From Cohnella sp. AR92 (lineage in GTDB: Bacteria; Bacillota; Bacilli; Paenibacillales; Paenibacillaceae): 64,000 nt of DNA. The DNA lies in the NCBI RefSeq assembly GCF_003990975.1, contig NZ_RZJR01000002.1, positions 220,741 to 284,740 on the forward strand, written 5' to 3'. Below the pieces are notes generated by a model. That model was not told the DNA's origin, made no database searches, and saw only the letters and a program-made list of their open reading frames with translations. Shown here piece by piece: positions 52,709 through 61,717 of this stretch (positions within the stretch are counted from its first letter, which is position 1; each line of letters starts with the position of its first letter). A program made the translations under genes and the position numbers.

Positions 52709-54523
52709 CTATTCGTCTATCTTCAGGACCGCCATGAAGGCTTCCTGCGGAACTTCGACGTTGCCGACCTGCTTCATGCGCTTCTTGCCTTCCTTCTGCT
52801 TCTCGAGCAGCTTGCGCTTACGCGAGATGTCGCCGCCGTAGCACTTCGCCAATACGTTCTTGCGCATCGCCTTGATCGTCTCGCGCGAGATGATCTTCTG
52901 TCCGACCGCCGCTTGAATCGGCACCTCGAACATCTGGCGGGGAATGAGATCCTTGAGCTTCTCGCAGATAATCCGTCCGCGGTTGTAGGCGCGGTCCCGG
53001 TGAACGATGAAGCTCAAGGCGTCGACCTGCTCGCCGTTCAGCAGAATGTCCATCTTCACGAGGTTGGACTGCCGGTAGCCGGAGAGCTCGTAGTCGAACG
53101 ACGCGTAGCCCTTCGTGCTCGACTTCAATTGGTCGAAGAAGTCGTAGACGATCTCGGCGAGCGGAATATCGTACTTCAGCGTGACCCGGTTCGTGTCCAG
53201 GTACTGCATGTCGATGAATTCGCCGCGCTTGCCTTGGCAGAGCTCCATGATCGCTCCGACGTAATCCTTCGGCACGATGATCGAAGCCTTGACGTACGGC
53301 TCTTCGACGAAGTCCAGCTTGCTCGAATCCGGATACTCGGAAGGGTTCGAGATATCGTGCTGCTCTCCGTTCGTGAGCGTTACCTTATAGATAACGCTCG
53401 GTGCCGTCGTGATCAGCGGGATGTTGAACTCGCGTTCGATCCGCTCCTGAATGACGTCCATATGGAGCATGCCGAGGAAGCCGCAGCGGAAGCCGAAGCC
53501 GAGCGCCTGGGACGTCTCGGGCTCGAACCGCAAGGATGCGTCGTTCAGCTCCAGCTTCTCCAGAGCGTCGCGCAGGTCGTTGTAATCCGAAGAATCGATC
53601 GGATACAAGCCGCAGAACACCATCGGGTTGATCCGCTTGTAGCCGGACAGCGGCGTAGCGGTCGGATTCTTCGCGTTCGTGACGGTATCGCCCACCCGGG
53701 TGTCCTTCACGTTCTTGATCGAAGCGGTCACGTAGCCGACATCGCCCGGCCCGAGCATATCGACGGCGGTAGCCCGCGGCTTGAACGTGCCGACCTCGAC
53801 CACGTCGAACGTGGCGCCCGTCGCCATGAACTTGATCGGCGTGCCGGGACGGATATGACCGTCGATGACCCGGATGTAGCAGACGACTCCCTTGTACGCG
53901 TCATAATGCGAGTCGAAGATCAGCGCCTTCAATGGCGCGTCGATATCTCCTTGAGGGGCGGGAATCTTGTGGACGACCTGCTCCAGAATCTCCTTGATCC
54001 CGATGCCGTTCTTGGCGGAAGCGAGCACCGCTTCGCTCGCGTCGAGGCCGATGACGTCCTCTACTTCTTGCTTTACCCGTTCCGGCTCCGCGCTCGGCAG
54101 GTCGATCTTGTTGATGACCGGCAGGATCTCCAGGTTGTTGTCCAGCGCCAGGTAGACGTTCGCCAGCGTCTGGGCTTCGATGCCTTGGGCGGCGTCGACG
54201 ATCAGAAGAGCGCCTTCGCAGGCCGCAAGGCTTCGGGATACCTCGTACGTGAAGTCGACGTGTCCGGGCGTATCGATCAGGTGAAGCGTATACGTCTCGC
54301 CGTTATCGGCTTTGTATTGAAGCCGGACCGCCTGAAGCTTGATCGTGATGCCGCGCTCCCGTTCCAGATCCATCGAGTCCAGGATTTGATCCTGCATCTC
54401 GCGGGAGGTCAGCGTCCCCGTATATTCCAGAATGCGGTCGGCCAATGTTGATTTGCCATGGTCGATATGCGCGATAATGCAAAAATTACGAATATGGCTC
54501 TGCTTGCGTTCTGTATCTGCCAT
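52709..54523 (-). CDS. lepA: Elongation factor 4 (LepA)
   Basis: A ribosomal translational GTPase involved in back-translocation or 30S biogenesis. The 604-residue protein begins with [21 protein letters not shown] (G1), and has DTPGHVDF (G3) and NKIDLP (G4). The LepA-specific C-terminal domain includes [19 protein letters not shown]. An upstream in-frame start exists at 54562, but GGTGGAGG precedes the ATG at 54523. It is followed by hemW. Confidence 0.97.
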   Translation of the reverse strand: MADTERKQSHIRNFCIIAHIDHGKSTLADRILEYTGTLTSREMQDQILDSMDLERERGITIKLQAVRLQYKADNGETYTLHLIDTPGHVDFTYEVSRSLAACEGALLIVDAAQGIEAQTLANVYLALDNNLEILPVINKIDLPSAEPERVKQEVEDVIGLDASEAVLASAKNGIGIKEILEQVVHKIPAPQGDIDAPLKALIFDSHYDAYKGVVCYIRVIDGHIRPGTPIKFMATGATFDVVEVGTFKPRATAVDMLGPGDVGYVTASIKNVKDTRVGDTVTNAKNPTATPLSGYKRINPMVFCGLYPIDSSDYNDLRDALEKLELNDASLRFEPETSQALGFGFRCGFLGMLHMDVIQERIEREFNIPLITTAPSVIYKVTLTNGEQHDISNPSEYPDSSKLDFVEEPYVKASIIVPKDYVGAIMELCQGKRGEFIDMQYLDTNRVTLKYDIPLAEIVYDFFDQLKSSTKGYASFDYELSGYRQSNLVKMDILLNGEQVDALSFIVHRDRAYNRGRIICEKLKDLIPRQMFEVPIQAAVGQKIISRETIKAMRKNVLAKCYGGDISRKRKLLEKQKEGKKRMKQVGNVEVPQEAFMAVLKIDE

Positions 54524-54630
54524 GAGTACCTCCACCGAAAACTCCATCATGTGGCTATCCAATCTATTATAGCAATGGATTCGCCGGTCATCAATCGGTG
54601 CTTCCGCATCTGCTGCCGCGTCGGCACCGG

Positions 54631-56568
54631 CTACGCTTCCGGAGGCGTCTCGATCCGCTGCCCTTGGATATGCCGCTTGCTCATCTTCTTGCGAAGCTTC
54701 CGGCGTTCCACCGACTCGAACACGATATCCAAATCGTATTGGTCCGGGTAGAGCTGAGCGCTGTCGATGTAAGGCTTGACGCGCTTCCGGTTGATCCGGA
54801 TCTTCTGGCCGCGAACTTGGACGACCAGATGACCGCGTTCATCCGCCAGTTTGTAGACGACGCCGGAAGCGTTCAGGCTGGCGATCCAGACGACATCTCC
54901 AATCCTGAGAGTAGGTTCTTCGTTCCCCCGTTCAACATCGGCTTCCTTAACCTTGCTCTTCTTGACACGCGCCTCCCCCTCCGCAACGGAGAGATCGGCC
55001 CCTTCGAACAAGGCCTCCTCATCCGGCTTGCCTCTGCCGGACTGCAGCCTTTCCGCAATCTCGCGGGCCCGAAGGATAATGTTGTTCTCCACTCCGAGCT
55101 TCCTTGCGATGACGAACGCATAGCTGTCCCCCGCTTCCCCCATGTCGAGCCGATAAAGCGGGCGAAGCGTCTCCTCGTCGAACGCCATTCTTGCGTTGCG
55201 GAAGCCGGGCGTGACCTTGGCGAATTGCTTGATCTCGTTAAAATGAGTCGTGGCCAGCACGACGCTTCCCCGGCGATGGAGCTCTTCCAGCACCGCGATC
55301 GACAAGCCGACCCCTTCGCCCGGATCGGTCCCCGTCGCCAGCTCGTCGAGCAGAACGAGCGAAGAACGGGAAGCCGTCTTCAGGATGTCTATTAGGTTGG
55401 TCAGATGCGCCGAAAAGGTGCTGAGCGAGCGGTCCAGGTTCTGGTCGTCTCCGATATCCGCTTCGACCCGGCGGAAGACGGACAGCCTGCTGCCTTCTTC
55501 CGCCGGAACGAGCAGCCCCGTCTGGGCCATCAGGGTCAGCAGCCCGACCGTCTTCAGGGAAAGCGTCTTGCCCCCCGTATTCGGGCCGGTAATAAGCAGC
55601 GACCGATAGTCGGCTCCTACCGTCAACGTCAGCGGAACGGCATTCGCTCCGAGGAAAGGATGCCGGGCTCCTCTCAGCTCGATGATCCCTTCCTCATTCA
55701 GTTGAACGGGACGCCCGTCGATCGCCAGAGCCCACTTCGCTTTCGCGATCAACAGGTCGTAGTGGCCGACCGTCTCAATATTAATAGAAAGCTCTTGCCG
55801 GCAGCTCTCCGCCTCTTCCGTCAACGCGGCCAGAATGCGAAGCTCCTCTCGGTTCTCTTCCGAACGAAGCAGCCCGAGCTCTTGCTGCAGCACGCCGGCT
55901 TCTTCCGGCTCGACGAACACCGTCTGGCCGCTGGACGACTCGTCAAGCACCGTTCCCCGAATAAACTTGCGGTACTCCTTCTTAATCGGAAGCACGAATC
56001 TGCCGTTGCGCTGGCTGACCAGCCTCTCCTGCAGATGCGAGGAATGCTTCGTCATGATGGCCTCCAGCTTGCGATGCAGCTTGTCTTCCGCGATGCGGAT
56101 CCGCTTGCGGATCTTGCCGAGCTCCGCGCTGGCCCCGTCGACGATGCGGCCGCGGTCGACGCTGGCCTCGATGGCGCGAAGCAGCTCCTTAAGCTCATAC
56201 ATGGAAGCCGAGTATGAAGCGACCGTAGACGCTTCATACGACTTCGACTCCATAAACTTCTTTAACTGGCCGCAGCTGCGAATGAATTGGGCGACGAAGC
56301 CCAACTGCTGTTCGGATAGAATATATCCGGTTCCGAGCAGCGCCATCGTCTCCTCCATGCCTTCCAGCGACGGCAGCGGCGGCTGCGCGCCTCTGGACAG
56401 CAGCTTTCTCGCTTCCTCTGTCTCCGCCATTCGGGCTTGGATCAGCGCCAGGTCGTCGGAAGGCTTCAGACGATCGGCAAGCTCCCTGCCGGGATAAGTC
56501 GCGATGTATTGCCTCACGGTCTCCAAAGCTCGGTGATACTCTAACTTCATTAGGGAATGCTCTCTCAT
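54631..56568 (-). CDS. MutS2-family ATPase lacking the Smr domain
   Basis: A 645-residue MutS2-type protein. MutS2 proteins do not do mismatch repair; they restrict recombination, and in B. subtilis act on collided ribosomes. The N-terminal lever/core domain precedes the ATPase with Walker [12 protein letters not shown] and Walker [18 protein letters not shown], then [16 protein letters not shown]-like segment ([20 protein letters not shown]) follows. The protein then ends near residue 645, with no C-terminal Smr nuclease domain, unlike the ~785-residue MutS2. Start at 56568 has GGAGG 8 bases upstream; an ATG at 56583 is possible. A leader-peptide attenuator precedes the gene. Confidence 0.9.
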   Translation of the reverse strand: MREHSLMKLEYHRALETVRQYIATYPGRELADRLKPSDDLALIQARMAETEEARKLLSRGAQPPLPSLEGMEETMALLGTGYILSEQQLGFVAQFIRSCGQLKKFMESKSYEASTVASYSASMYELKELLRAIEASVDRGRIVDGASAELGKIRKRIRIAEDKLHRKLEAIMTKHSSHLQERLVSQRNGRFVLPIKKEYRKFIRGTVLDESSSGQTVFVEPEEAGVLQQELGLLRSEENREELRILAALTEEAESCRQELSINIETVGHYDLLIAKAKWALAIDGRPVQLNEEGIIELRGARHPFLGANAVPLTLTVGADYRSLLITGPNTGGKTLSLKTVGLLTLMAQTGLLVPAEEGSRLSVFRRVEADIGDDQNLDRSLSTFSAHLTNLIDILKTASRSSLVLLDELATGTDPGEGVGLSIAVLEELHRRGSVVLATTHFNEIKQFAKVTPGFRNARMAFDEETLRPLYRLDMGEAGDSYAFVIARKLGVENNIILRAREIAERLQSGRGKPDEEALFEGADLSVAEGEARVKKSKVKEADVERGNEEPTLRIGDVVWIASLNASGVVYKLADERGHLVVQVRGQKIRINRKRVKPYIDSAQLYPDQYDLDIVFESVERRKLRKKMSKRHIQGQRIETPPEA

Positions 56569-56603
56569 GGGACGATCCTCCATCTTTTCCTCGGATTAAA
56601 AAG

Positions 56604-56646
56604 CAAAAAAGCCGCGGCATCGCCAGATCGGCGAAGCGCGCGGCCC
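56604..56646 (-). terminator. Second leader terminator
   Basis: Minus-strand GCCGCG-CGC-TTCGCC and GGCGATGC-CGCGGC arms close a strong stem, followed by TTTTTTGC. It ends about 35 bases before the MutS2-like start codon, after the first leader terminator. Confidence 0.88.
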
Positions 56647-56702
56647 TATCCGCAACCATCGGGAGATGCGCTCAAACAAGCCTCATACGGCCGTATGAAA
56701 GC

Positions 56703-56733
56703 GCAAAAAACCGTGTCCGAATGAGCACGGTTT
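56703..56733 (-). terminator. First leader terminator
   Basis: Minus-strand ACCGTG and CACGGT arms enclose a 10-base loop, followed by TTTTTTG. It is the terminator that the upstream segment 56794-56799 could disrupt. Confidence 0.85.
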
Positions 56734-56874
56734 CGTCCCGAACGTTGCCTTAACGGCAGGAGCGAGCTAGACCGGTTCTTCACTGGCAATCAGAACCGTC
56801 ATCGCGGCATAGGAAATCAGACTGCGGGATGCAGACAAGAAATTCCTAATCGGATGAACGGTTTATCCAATTGA

Positions 56875-56898
56875 TCAGTTCAGAACCAGTACCAACAT
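56875..56898 (-). CDS. Putative leader peptide MLVLVLN
   Basis: ATG TTG GTA CTG GTT CTG AAC TGA on the minus strand encodes a 7-residue peptide. AAAGGGG lies 8 bases before the ATG, an ideal ribosome site, and the promoter is 34 bases further upstream. The Leu/Val repetition and position ahead of mutually exclusive hairpins and terminators resemble leader peptides whose translation is sensed by stalling ribosomes. Codons 5-6 (GTTCTG region) can also pair downstream with AGAACC at 56774-56779. The inducer is unknown. Confidence 0.7.
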   Translation of the reverse strand: MLVLVLN

Positions 56899-56931
56899 CA
56901 AAATTGCCCCTTTAGTTAAGCAGATAAGGCT

Positions 56932-56960
56932 ATTGTAGATATTCCCACCGCGAATGTCAA
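56932..56960 (-). promoter_or_regulatory. Sigma-A promoter of the MutS2-like gene leader
   Basis: Minus-strand TTGACA (56955-56960) and TACAAT (56932-56937) with an ideal 17-base spacer. Transcription would start near 56925, 27 bases before the leader-peptide ATG. Confidence 0.88.
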
Positions 56961-56995
56961 TCCGCATAACGCCCGGGCATAACGCTCGGAGAGCT

Positions 56996-57379
56996 TTACT
57001 CCGTCGTCTTGCTGAACAGGTTCACGAGGAAGTGAATCCCGCCTCTGGAGACGCTCTGCAAGGCATCCGCGGTCTTCCCCGCCAATTGGTCGACCATCGG
57101 AGTGTGATCGAGCCTCGGAATCGCCGCCTCCGTCCCCTCTTGGCCGGCATCCGCTTTTTTCGCGTCATCCTTGCTCTCCTCATAGGAGATTCCCCGAGGC
57201 TCGTTGCCGTATCTTCCGCTCTCCGGATCGTCCCGGACGGTCCCGCTCACGGCGGAGCCGCCGTTATCGAGCGGACCGTATACCTCATGGATTCCGCTGC
57301 TCGCCAGCTCCATGCCGAACATGACGGCAAACAAAATCGCTCCCGCGACGACCAACAGCTTGATCAGATCCTTGCTCAC
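56996..57379 (-). CDS. yqxA: YqxA family membrane protein (DUF3679)
   Basis: A 127-residue protein with one N-terminal transmembrane helix (LIKLLVVAGAILFAVMFGMELA). A hydrophilic extracytoplasmic tail ends RGGIHFLVNLFSKTTE. B. subtilis yqxA sits in the same place, between spoIIP and lepA. The GTG at 57379 has AAAGGAGG 7 bases upstream, so it is preferred to the in-frame ATG at 57415, which would overlap spoIIP. The function is unknown; co-expression with spoIIP suggests a sporulation role. Confidence 0.88.
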   Translation of the reverse strand: MSKDLIKLLVVAGAILFAVMFGMELASSGIHEVYGPLDNGGSAVSGTVRDDPESGRYGNEPRGISYEESKDDAKKADAGQEGTEAAIPRLDHTPMVDQLAGKTADALQSVSRGGIHFLVNLFSKTTE

Positions 57380-57392
57380 CGCAAGCCCTCCT

Positions 57393-58679
57393 TTAGTTTG
57401 CCGCCTTATCGGCATGGCCGCTTACCTGAACCGCGTCCTGCTTCTCCCAATAAATCTCGGAGATGACCTTCGCCAGCGCGTCGGCCGTGCGATAGCATTC
57501 CTCCAGCGTGTTGTCCACGCCGCCGATCTCGATCAGCACGCTGTCCGGCGATACCGATTGGTTGTACTCCCCATTGACGCCGACGCCGGTCTTGCTGTTC
57601 TTGCCCAAGATCCCTCGGGAGAGCGTCGGATAATCCTTCTCCAGCGCCTCGTTAATCTTATTGGCGAATGCCTCGTTCTTCTTCCAATTCGGATTGCGCA
57701 GCCCAATGACGAAGAACACCTGCGCGTAGTCTTTGCCCTTGATCGTCGTCGTTGTCTTCCCGCGCTTCTGGTCGTCGCGATGGATATCGAAGAACATCTG
57801 CAGCCCCTTGTTAACGGCCATCGCTTCCTTCACGGTTGCTAGAGAGTATTTATAAGAAAAATTGTAATTGTAATCCTTCACGGCGGTCATGTAATCCGCT
57901 TCGGAGTGCGCGGCGCCTACTCCCAGCTTCTCCAGCTGGCTCGCGAGCCTCTCGCCGACCTTCGTGACGTTCGTCGTTCCCGATTCGGCCAGCTTGGCTC
58001 CGTCTTTGAGCTCTGGATAGTAGGATTCCCGATTGTGCGAATGATAGACAAAGACGACTTTGCGTTCGGCGGCGTTGTCCGTAACGGGGGTTTTTGTCCC
58101 TTCGTCCGGCGCTCCCGATTCGGCGGGGTTCGGGGAGGGCGTTGCCGGAGGATTCTCCTCGCTGGCAGCGGGAGCATCGGGATCGCCGCCCTCCTTCGGG
58201 TCCGATTCGACGCCCGGGGCGTCTTCTACCGCAATCTCGGGATCGTGATCGATCAGATCGTCATCGGCATGGCCTCCCGACCCCGGGCGCAGCAGCACCA
58301 TTTTATCCTGGTCGATTCCCGGCATTCCCAGCTCCAGCAAGCTCTTCGGGTCGTCCGGATTCAGATCGGTCAGGAAACGGACCAGGAAGGAAGCCGTCCG
58401 CTGAGCGGAGAAAGAGGAGCCTTCTTCCTGTTTCGCCATGTGCGGCAGCTCCATGCCTAGCAGCGAGGAGAACAGATTGCTGGATAAGGAAGCCGCCAAG
58501 CCCTTCATGGACTGCACGGGGCTCGAAGCCAGAGAATTCTGGGCGATTCCGCCGAGCCCGAGGAGAAGGAAGACGATCATCGAACCGAAGCTTAGATAAA
58601 GGAAGGCTTTGCCGGTTGCAAGAATGCGGCGGGGACTGCGGCCAGGACGTTTGCGGCGGACGACGACGATTCTTCTCAT
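57393..58679 (-). CDS. spoIIP: Stage II sporulation protein P
   Basis: SpoIIP is the amidase/endopeptidase of the DMP complex (with SpoIID and SpoIIM), which degrades septal peptidoglycan for forespore engulfment. The 428-residue protein has an N-terminal transmembrane helix (FLYLSFGSMIVFLLLGLGG). A Pro/Glu-rich linker (residues about 150-205) precedes the catalytic domain. Zinc-site motifs are VFVYHSHNRESYYPEL and FFDIHRDDQ, and DSVLIEIGGVDNTLEE contains the catalytic Glu. GGGAGG precedes the ATG. In B. subtilis gpr lies upstream; here it does not. Confidence 0.96.
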   Translation of the reverse strand: MRRIVVVRRKRPGRSPRRILATGKAFLYLSFGSMIVFLLLGLGGIAQNSLASSPVQSMKGLAASLSSNLFSSLLGMELPHMAKQEEGSSFSAQRTASFLVRFLTDLNPDDPKSLLELGMPGIDQDKMVLLRPGSGGHADDDLIDHDPEIAVEDAPGVESDPKEGGDPDAPAASEENPPATPSPNPAESGAPDEGTKTPVTDNAAERKVVFVYHSHNRESYYPELKDGAKLAESGTTNVTKVGERLASQLEKLGVGAAHSEADYMTAVKDYNYNFSYKYSLATVKEAMAVNKGLQMFFDIHRDDQKRGKTTTTIKGKDYAQVFFVIGLRNPNWKKNEAFANKINEALEKDYPTLSRGILGKNSKTGVGVNGEYNQSVSPDSVLIEIGGVDNTLEECYRTADALAKVISEIYWEKQDAVQVSGHADKAAN

Positions 58680-58737
58680 GATTGCCTCCCCAGAATCCCG
58701 GTGACAGGAGTCTCTCTATCATTTCTCTTGCTAGTGA

Positions 58738-58745
58738 AGTGTATG
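58738..58745 (-). promoter_or_regulatory. Candidate sigma-E -10 element of spoIIP
   Basis: CATACACT on the minus strand matches the sigma-E -10 consensus (CATACAxT) exactly and lies 59 bases before the spoIIP start. A weak -35-like TTCTATC is 14 bases upstream. B. subtilis spoIIP is sigma-E dependent. Confidence 0.45.
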
Positions 58746-58785
58746 AGAGAAAGCAATCTGATAGAACGGGATACGGGGACTTATG

Positions 58786-58833
58786 CCAAAAAACGCACCC
58801 CCTAAGCCGGATAAATCGGCTTAAGGGGTGCGC
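58786..58833 (-). terminator. Terminator of the sugar-binding lipoprotein gene
   Basis: Minus-strand CGCACCCCTTAAGCCG and CGGCTTAGGGGGTGCG form a long stem with an ATTTATC loop, followed by TTTTTTGG. It lies 40 bases after the gene stop. Confidence 0.92.
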
Positions 58834-58873
58834 TATTCAGGTCATTCTATTCAGTCAAGCTATACGTTCGATC

Positions 58874-60205
58874 TTAGTAGCCCAGAGCCTTCTTGGCGTC
58901 TGCCCACTTCTTGTTCAGGCTGTCGAATGCCTTCTGAAGATCCTTGGCCGTGATCAGCTCTTGGTCGACGGAGCCGGTGCCGATCGCGATCTCAGCCTTG
59001 TTCATGATTTCGTTGTACTTAGGATCGGTAGCTTCGCTCTCGATATAAGTCGGGCTGAAGGAGTTGAACTCGGCCAGCTGAGAGCTTTCCGGAGTTTGGC
59101 TCTTCACGATCGGCATCATGCCGGAGTCTGCTTGGTAGCCGGATTCCTTCACGAAGAAATCAACCCAAGCCGTAGCCAGTTCCTTGTTCTTGCTGTCCTT
59201 GCTTACGCCGATGTAGTAGTCGCCGCCCAGCGGAGCGTTGTACTTGCCGCTGTTGTCGTAAGGAAGCGGGAAGAAGCCGATATCTTCGCTAGCCGCGCCA
59301 GCTCCGATAACCTGAGGGATAACCCAGTTGCCGAGGAAGTACATGCCGGCCTTGCCGGTTGCGACTTCGCCCTTGGACATCTCCCAGTTGTTCGTCGACA
59401 GGTCCTTCTCCACCCAGCCCTTCTCAACGAAGGTGCGAGCGATGCTGATCAGCTTGCCCCAAGGGCCGTCTACCGTGAACGGAGCGTCGCTGGACAGAAG
59501 CGTGTCGGTCCACTTCGCGTTGCCGGCTACATAAGCATAGGAGTTCTCGCCCCAGTTAGTTACAGGCCATTGTGCGCCGTAGTTCAGGTACAGAGGAGTG
59601 ATGCCTGCATCCTTCAGCTTCTGAGCGTCTGCATACAGCTCATCGAGCGTCGTCGGCACTTTGTCGATGCCGGCCGCAGCGAACGCCTTCTTGTTGTACA
59701 CGATCCCTTGCGTGTTGACTCCTGTCGTGATGCCGTAACGCTTGCCGCCGTTAGCCATGTAGTCCGGGAAGTATACGTCGTCGAACATCGAATCCGGAAG
59801 CGGCTCGTAGTACTTGGACAGCTCGCTAGTCGCAAGGCCGGAATCGATCAGGTTGACGTCGCCCGCTTCGCCGGTCGTCAAACGCAGCTTGATATCGGTC
59901 GCATAGTTGGTAAGGCCTTCGAACTCGACCTTCGCGTTCGGATACTTCTCTTTGAACTTAGCGGCATACTTATCCATCGTGCCGTCGTTAACAAGGTCCG
60001 TGCGGTGAGTCAGTACCTTGATCGTGCCTTTCAGGTCGGAAGCGGCTGCGCCGTCGGAAGATGCCGAAGCGGAAGCGGATGGAGATGCGGATTGGGATGC
60101 GGACGGAGATGCGGAACCACCGTTGTTATTGTTGTTGTTGCCGCAAGCCGCAAGAGCGGAAGACAGCAAAATCAGGGACATGACAGTTAAAGCACTCTTT
60201 TTCAT
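58874..60205 (-). CDS. Sugar ABC transporter substrate-binding lipoprotein
   Basis: An extracellular solute-binding protein of the carbohydrate class (family 1). From the ATG at 60205 it has 443 residues. MKKSALTVMSLILLSSALAA then CG is a lipoprotein signal with lipobox LAAC. A Ser/Ala/Pro-rich linker and a bilobal binding domain follow (LRLTTGEAGDVNLIDSG, GIVYNKKAFAAAGI, TGKAGMYFLGNW). The frame runs open to 60301, but the extra residues lack a start site. No permease genes are inside the window; they may lie elsewhere. Neighbouring genes suggest a mannan-derived oligosaccharide as ligand. Confidence 0.93.
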   Translation of the reverse strand: MKKSALTVMSLILLSSALAACGNNNNNNGGSASPSASQSASPSASASASSDGAAASDLKGTIKVLTHRTDLVNDGTMDKYAAKFKEKYPNAKVEFEGLTNYATDIKLRLTTGEAGDVNLIDSGLATSELSKYYEPLPDSMFDDVYFPDYMANGGKRYGITTGVNTQGIVYNKKAFAAAGIDKVPTTLDELYADAQKLKDAGITPLYLNYGAQWPVTNWGENSYAYVAGNAKWTDTLLSSDAPFTVDGPWGKLISIARTFVEKGWVEKDLSTNNWEMSKGEVATGKAGMYFLGNWVIPQVIGAGAASEDIGFFPLPYDNSGKYNAPLGGDYYIGVSKDSKNKELATAWVDFFVKESGYQADSGMMPIVKSQTPESSQLAEFNSFSPTYIESEATDPKYNEIMNKAEIAIGTGSVDQELITAKDLQKAFDSLNKKWADAKKALGY

Positions 60206-60269
60206 CTTAAACTCTACCCCCAGAATGTATTGTGCGAATTCGTCGCTTTCACCCGTCAGGATGAAAGTT

Positions 60270-60283
60270 TGACATCGCTTACA
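60270..60283 (-). promoter_or_regulatory. Catabolite-responsive element (cre-like)
   Basis: TGTAAGCGATGTCA on the minus strand fits the cre consensus TGNAANCGNTNNCA at every defined position. It lies just downstream of the predicted -10 (60291-60296), where bound CcpA would block transcription. This suggests glucose repression of the binding-protein gene. Confidence 0.65.
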
Positions 60284-60290
60284 TTTCTCA

Positions 60291-60296
60291 ATTATA
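60291..60296 (-). promoter_or_regulatory. Candidate -10 of the sugar-binding protein gene
   Basis: TATAAT on the minus strand, 86 bases before the start codon at 60205. The -35 region is weak, which suits an activator-dependent promoter. Confidence 0.5.
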
Positions 60297-60337
60297 AGCA
60301 TTCTGATGTTACTTAACAGGCAACGGTTTTGTTTTTA

Positions 60338-60359
60338 TTGTCATCAATTATGATAACAA
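60338..60359. promoter_or_regulatory. Imperfect palindrome, possible operator
   Basis: TTGTCATCA-ATTA-TGATAACAA: 9-base half sites with one mismatch, 42 bases upstream of the candidate -10 of the sugar-binding protein gene. The size and symmetry suit a dimeric sugar-responsive regulator. No regulator gene is adjacent in the window. Confidence 0.45.
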
Positions 60360-60376
60360 ACAATTAATTTTAGTTT

Positions 60377-60422
60377 ACAACCCCCTGCAATCAAGCGAAT
60401 TATCGCCTGCGCAGGGGGTTGT
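60377..60422. repeat. Inverted repeat between GH130 gene and binding-protein gene
   Basis: ACAACCCCCTGC and GCAGGGGGTTGT are perfectly complementary 12-base arms around a 20-base spacer. On the minus strand the flank is AAACTAAAAT, not a proper U tract, so it may be a weak terminator, an RNA processing or stabilising hairpin. Confidence 0.6.
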
Positions 60423-60490
60423 TAGCTGGTTTTACGATTGAATTAAAGGTAAATGGTGCAGATTGTTAGTTTAATTGCCAAACAAATCAA

Positions 60491-61699
60491 TCAGCCTTGG
60501 CGCTTCAAGAACGCGTACTCGGGACGGTTCATGAGCTCGAGGTTGCTCGCGATCAGCTTCGAACGGGTCTCGACGCTCGCGCGGGAACGAAGGCCGTCTT
60601 CCGGCGTGTTCGTAACGTAATCGACGAGCTTGTCGACGGTCGTGGAAGCCACGTGAAGGCGAGTATCGGAAGAAGCATAATAAATATAGACTTCGCCGTT
60701 CTCGCGCGCGATCAGACCGTTGGTGAACACGACGTTCGACACGTCGCCGATTCGTTCGATTCCCTCCGGAGCGATCAGATGACCGGCAGGCGAGTGCGTG
60801 ACCTTGCTCGGATCGTTCAGATCGGTCATGAACGCGTAGATGACGTAACGGAGGCCGGCCGCCGTATTGCGAACGCCGTGAGCGACATGGAGCCAACCCT
60901 TAGGCGTCTTGATCGGAGCGGCGCCTTGTCCGTTCTTGACTTCCTTGATCGTGTGGTAAACCTTCTCGTCGACGATGGATTCATGAGGCACGACAGCCGG
61001 GTTCATGCTCTCGGACAATCCCCAGCCGATGCCGCCGCCTGCGCCCGTATCGATGAAGCCGTCCTGCGGGCGAGTGTAGAACCCGTACTTGCCGTAGACG
61101 AACTCCGGATGAAGGACGACGTTGCGCTGCTGCGGGGACGGAGTCTTCAAGTCCGGGAGGCGTTCCCATGTCTTCAGGTCCTTCGTGCGAACGATCCCGC
61201 CTTGCGCGGTCGCGCTGGACGTATCGCCCTTCGGCGCGCTCGGATCCTTGCGTTCGGAGCAGAACAGGCCGTAGATATAGCCGTCCTCATGCTTGACGAG
61301 ACGCATGTCGTAGACGTTGATGTCCGGGTCTTCCGTCTCCGGAAGAAGCACCGGATAGTCCCAGAAGCGGAAGCCTTCCGTCGGGGAGTCGCTCTCCGCC
61401 ACGGCGAAGAAGGACTTGCGGTCGACGCCTTCCACCCGGACCATCAGGTAGAACTTGCCGTCCAGCTCGATGGCGCCCGCATTGAAAGCGGCGTTGACGC
61501 CGATTCGTTCCATCAGGTGCGGATTGGTCTCCGGGTTGAGATCATAGCGCCAGTACAGCGGCGCATGCTCGGCGGTGACGACAGGGTTCTCGTGACGATA
61601 ATAGATTCCGTTGCCCGGCACGATCGCCGGATTCGGGCGGTTGATCAGTAGTTCTTGTTTCTCCGCAAGGCTCTTCAATTGCTCCATCCAGTTGCTCAT
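60491..61699 (-). CDS. 4-O-beta-D-mannosyl-D-glucose phosphorylase (GH130)
   Basis: A 402-residue cytoplasmic GH130 enzyme that cleaves mannosyl-beta-1,4-glucose with phosphate to mannose-1-phosphate and glucose. The sequence follows the Bacteroides fragilis enzyme closely along its length: [54 protein letters not shown] and [13 protein letters not shown]. The conserved Asp in VYDMRL is the expected proton donor. The start is the ATG at 61699 with AAGAGGG upstream. It lies 18 bases after the epimerase gene, which supplies its substrate, so substrate assignment is well supported by context. Confidence 0.93.
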   Translation of the reverse strand: MSNWMEQLKSLAEKQELLINRPNPAIVPGNGIYYRHENPVVTAEHAPLYWRYDLNPETNPHLMERIGVNAAFNAGAIELDGKFYLMVRVEGVDRKSFFAVAESDSPTEGFRFWDYPVLLPETEDPDINVYDMRLVKHEDGYIYGLFCSERKDPSAPKGDTSSATAQGGIVRTKDLKTWERLPDLKTPSPQQRNVVLHPEFVYGKYGFYTRPQDGFIDTGAGGGIGWGLSESMNPAVVPHESIVDEKVYHTIKEVKNGQGAAPIKTPKGWLHVAHGVRNTAAGLRYVIYAFMTDLNDPSKVTHSPAGHLIAPEGIERIGDVSNVVFTNGLIARENGEVYIYYASSDTRLHVASTTVDKLVDYVTNTPEDGLRSRASVETRSKLIASNLELMNRPEYAFLKRQG

Positions 61700-61717
61700 C
61701 TCATTATCCCTCTTCTC

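Larger units (their letters stand above)
56569..56925 (-). promoter_or_regulatory. Attenuator leader of the MutS2-like gene
   Basis: About 350 nt between the promoter (56932-56960) and the gene. It contains a 7-codon ORF (56875-56898). Hairpin 1 pairs 56853-56863 with 56794-56803 and has an inner stem 56843-56848/56810-56815. Hairpin 2 (56792-56797 with 56774-56779) shares bases with hairpin 1. Two intrinsic terminators follow (56703-56733 and 56604-56646). The segment 56794-56799 (ACGGTT) can also pair with AACCGT (56727-56732) in the first terminator arm, a possible antiterminator. This is the layout of ribosome-stalling attenuators; the mechanism is inferred. Confidence 0.75.

Noticed and set aside
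54631-56568. Mismatch-repair MutS
   Set aside because: The protein lacks the MutS mismatch-recognition domain I, and its N-terminal half matches MutS2, so a repair function is not claimed.
56569-56925. T-box riboswitch upstream of the MutS2-like gene
   Set aside because: There is no AGGGTGGNACCGCG motif and no stem I pattern. The small ORF and alternative hairpins point to translation-dependent attenuation instead.
60377-60422. Strong terminator after the GH130 gene
   Set aside because: The stem is perfect, but neither side has a real U tract, so it is listed only as an inverted repeat.
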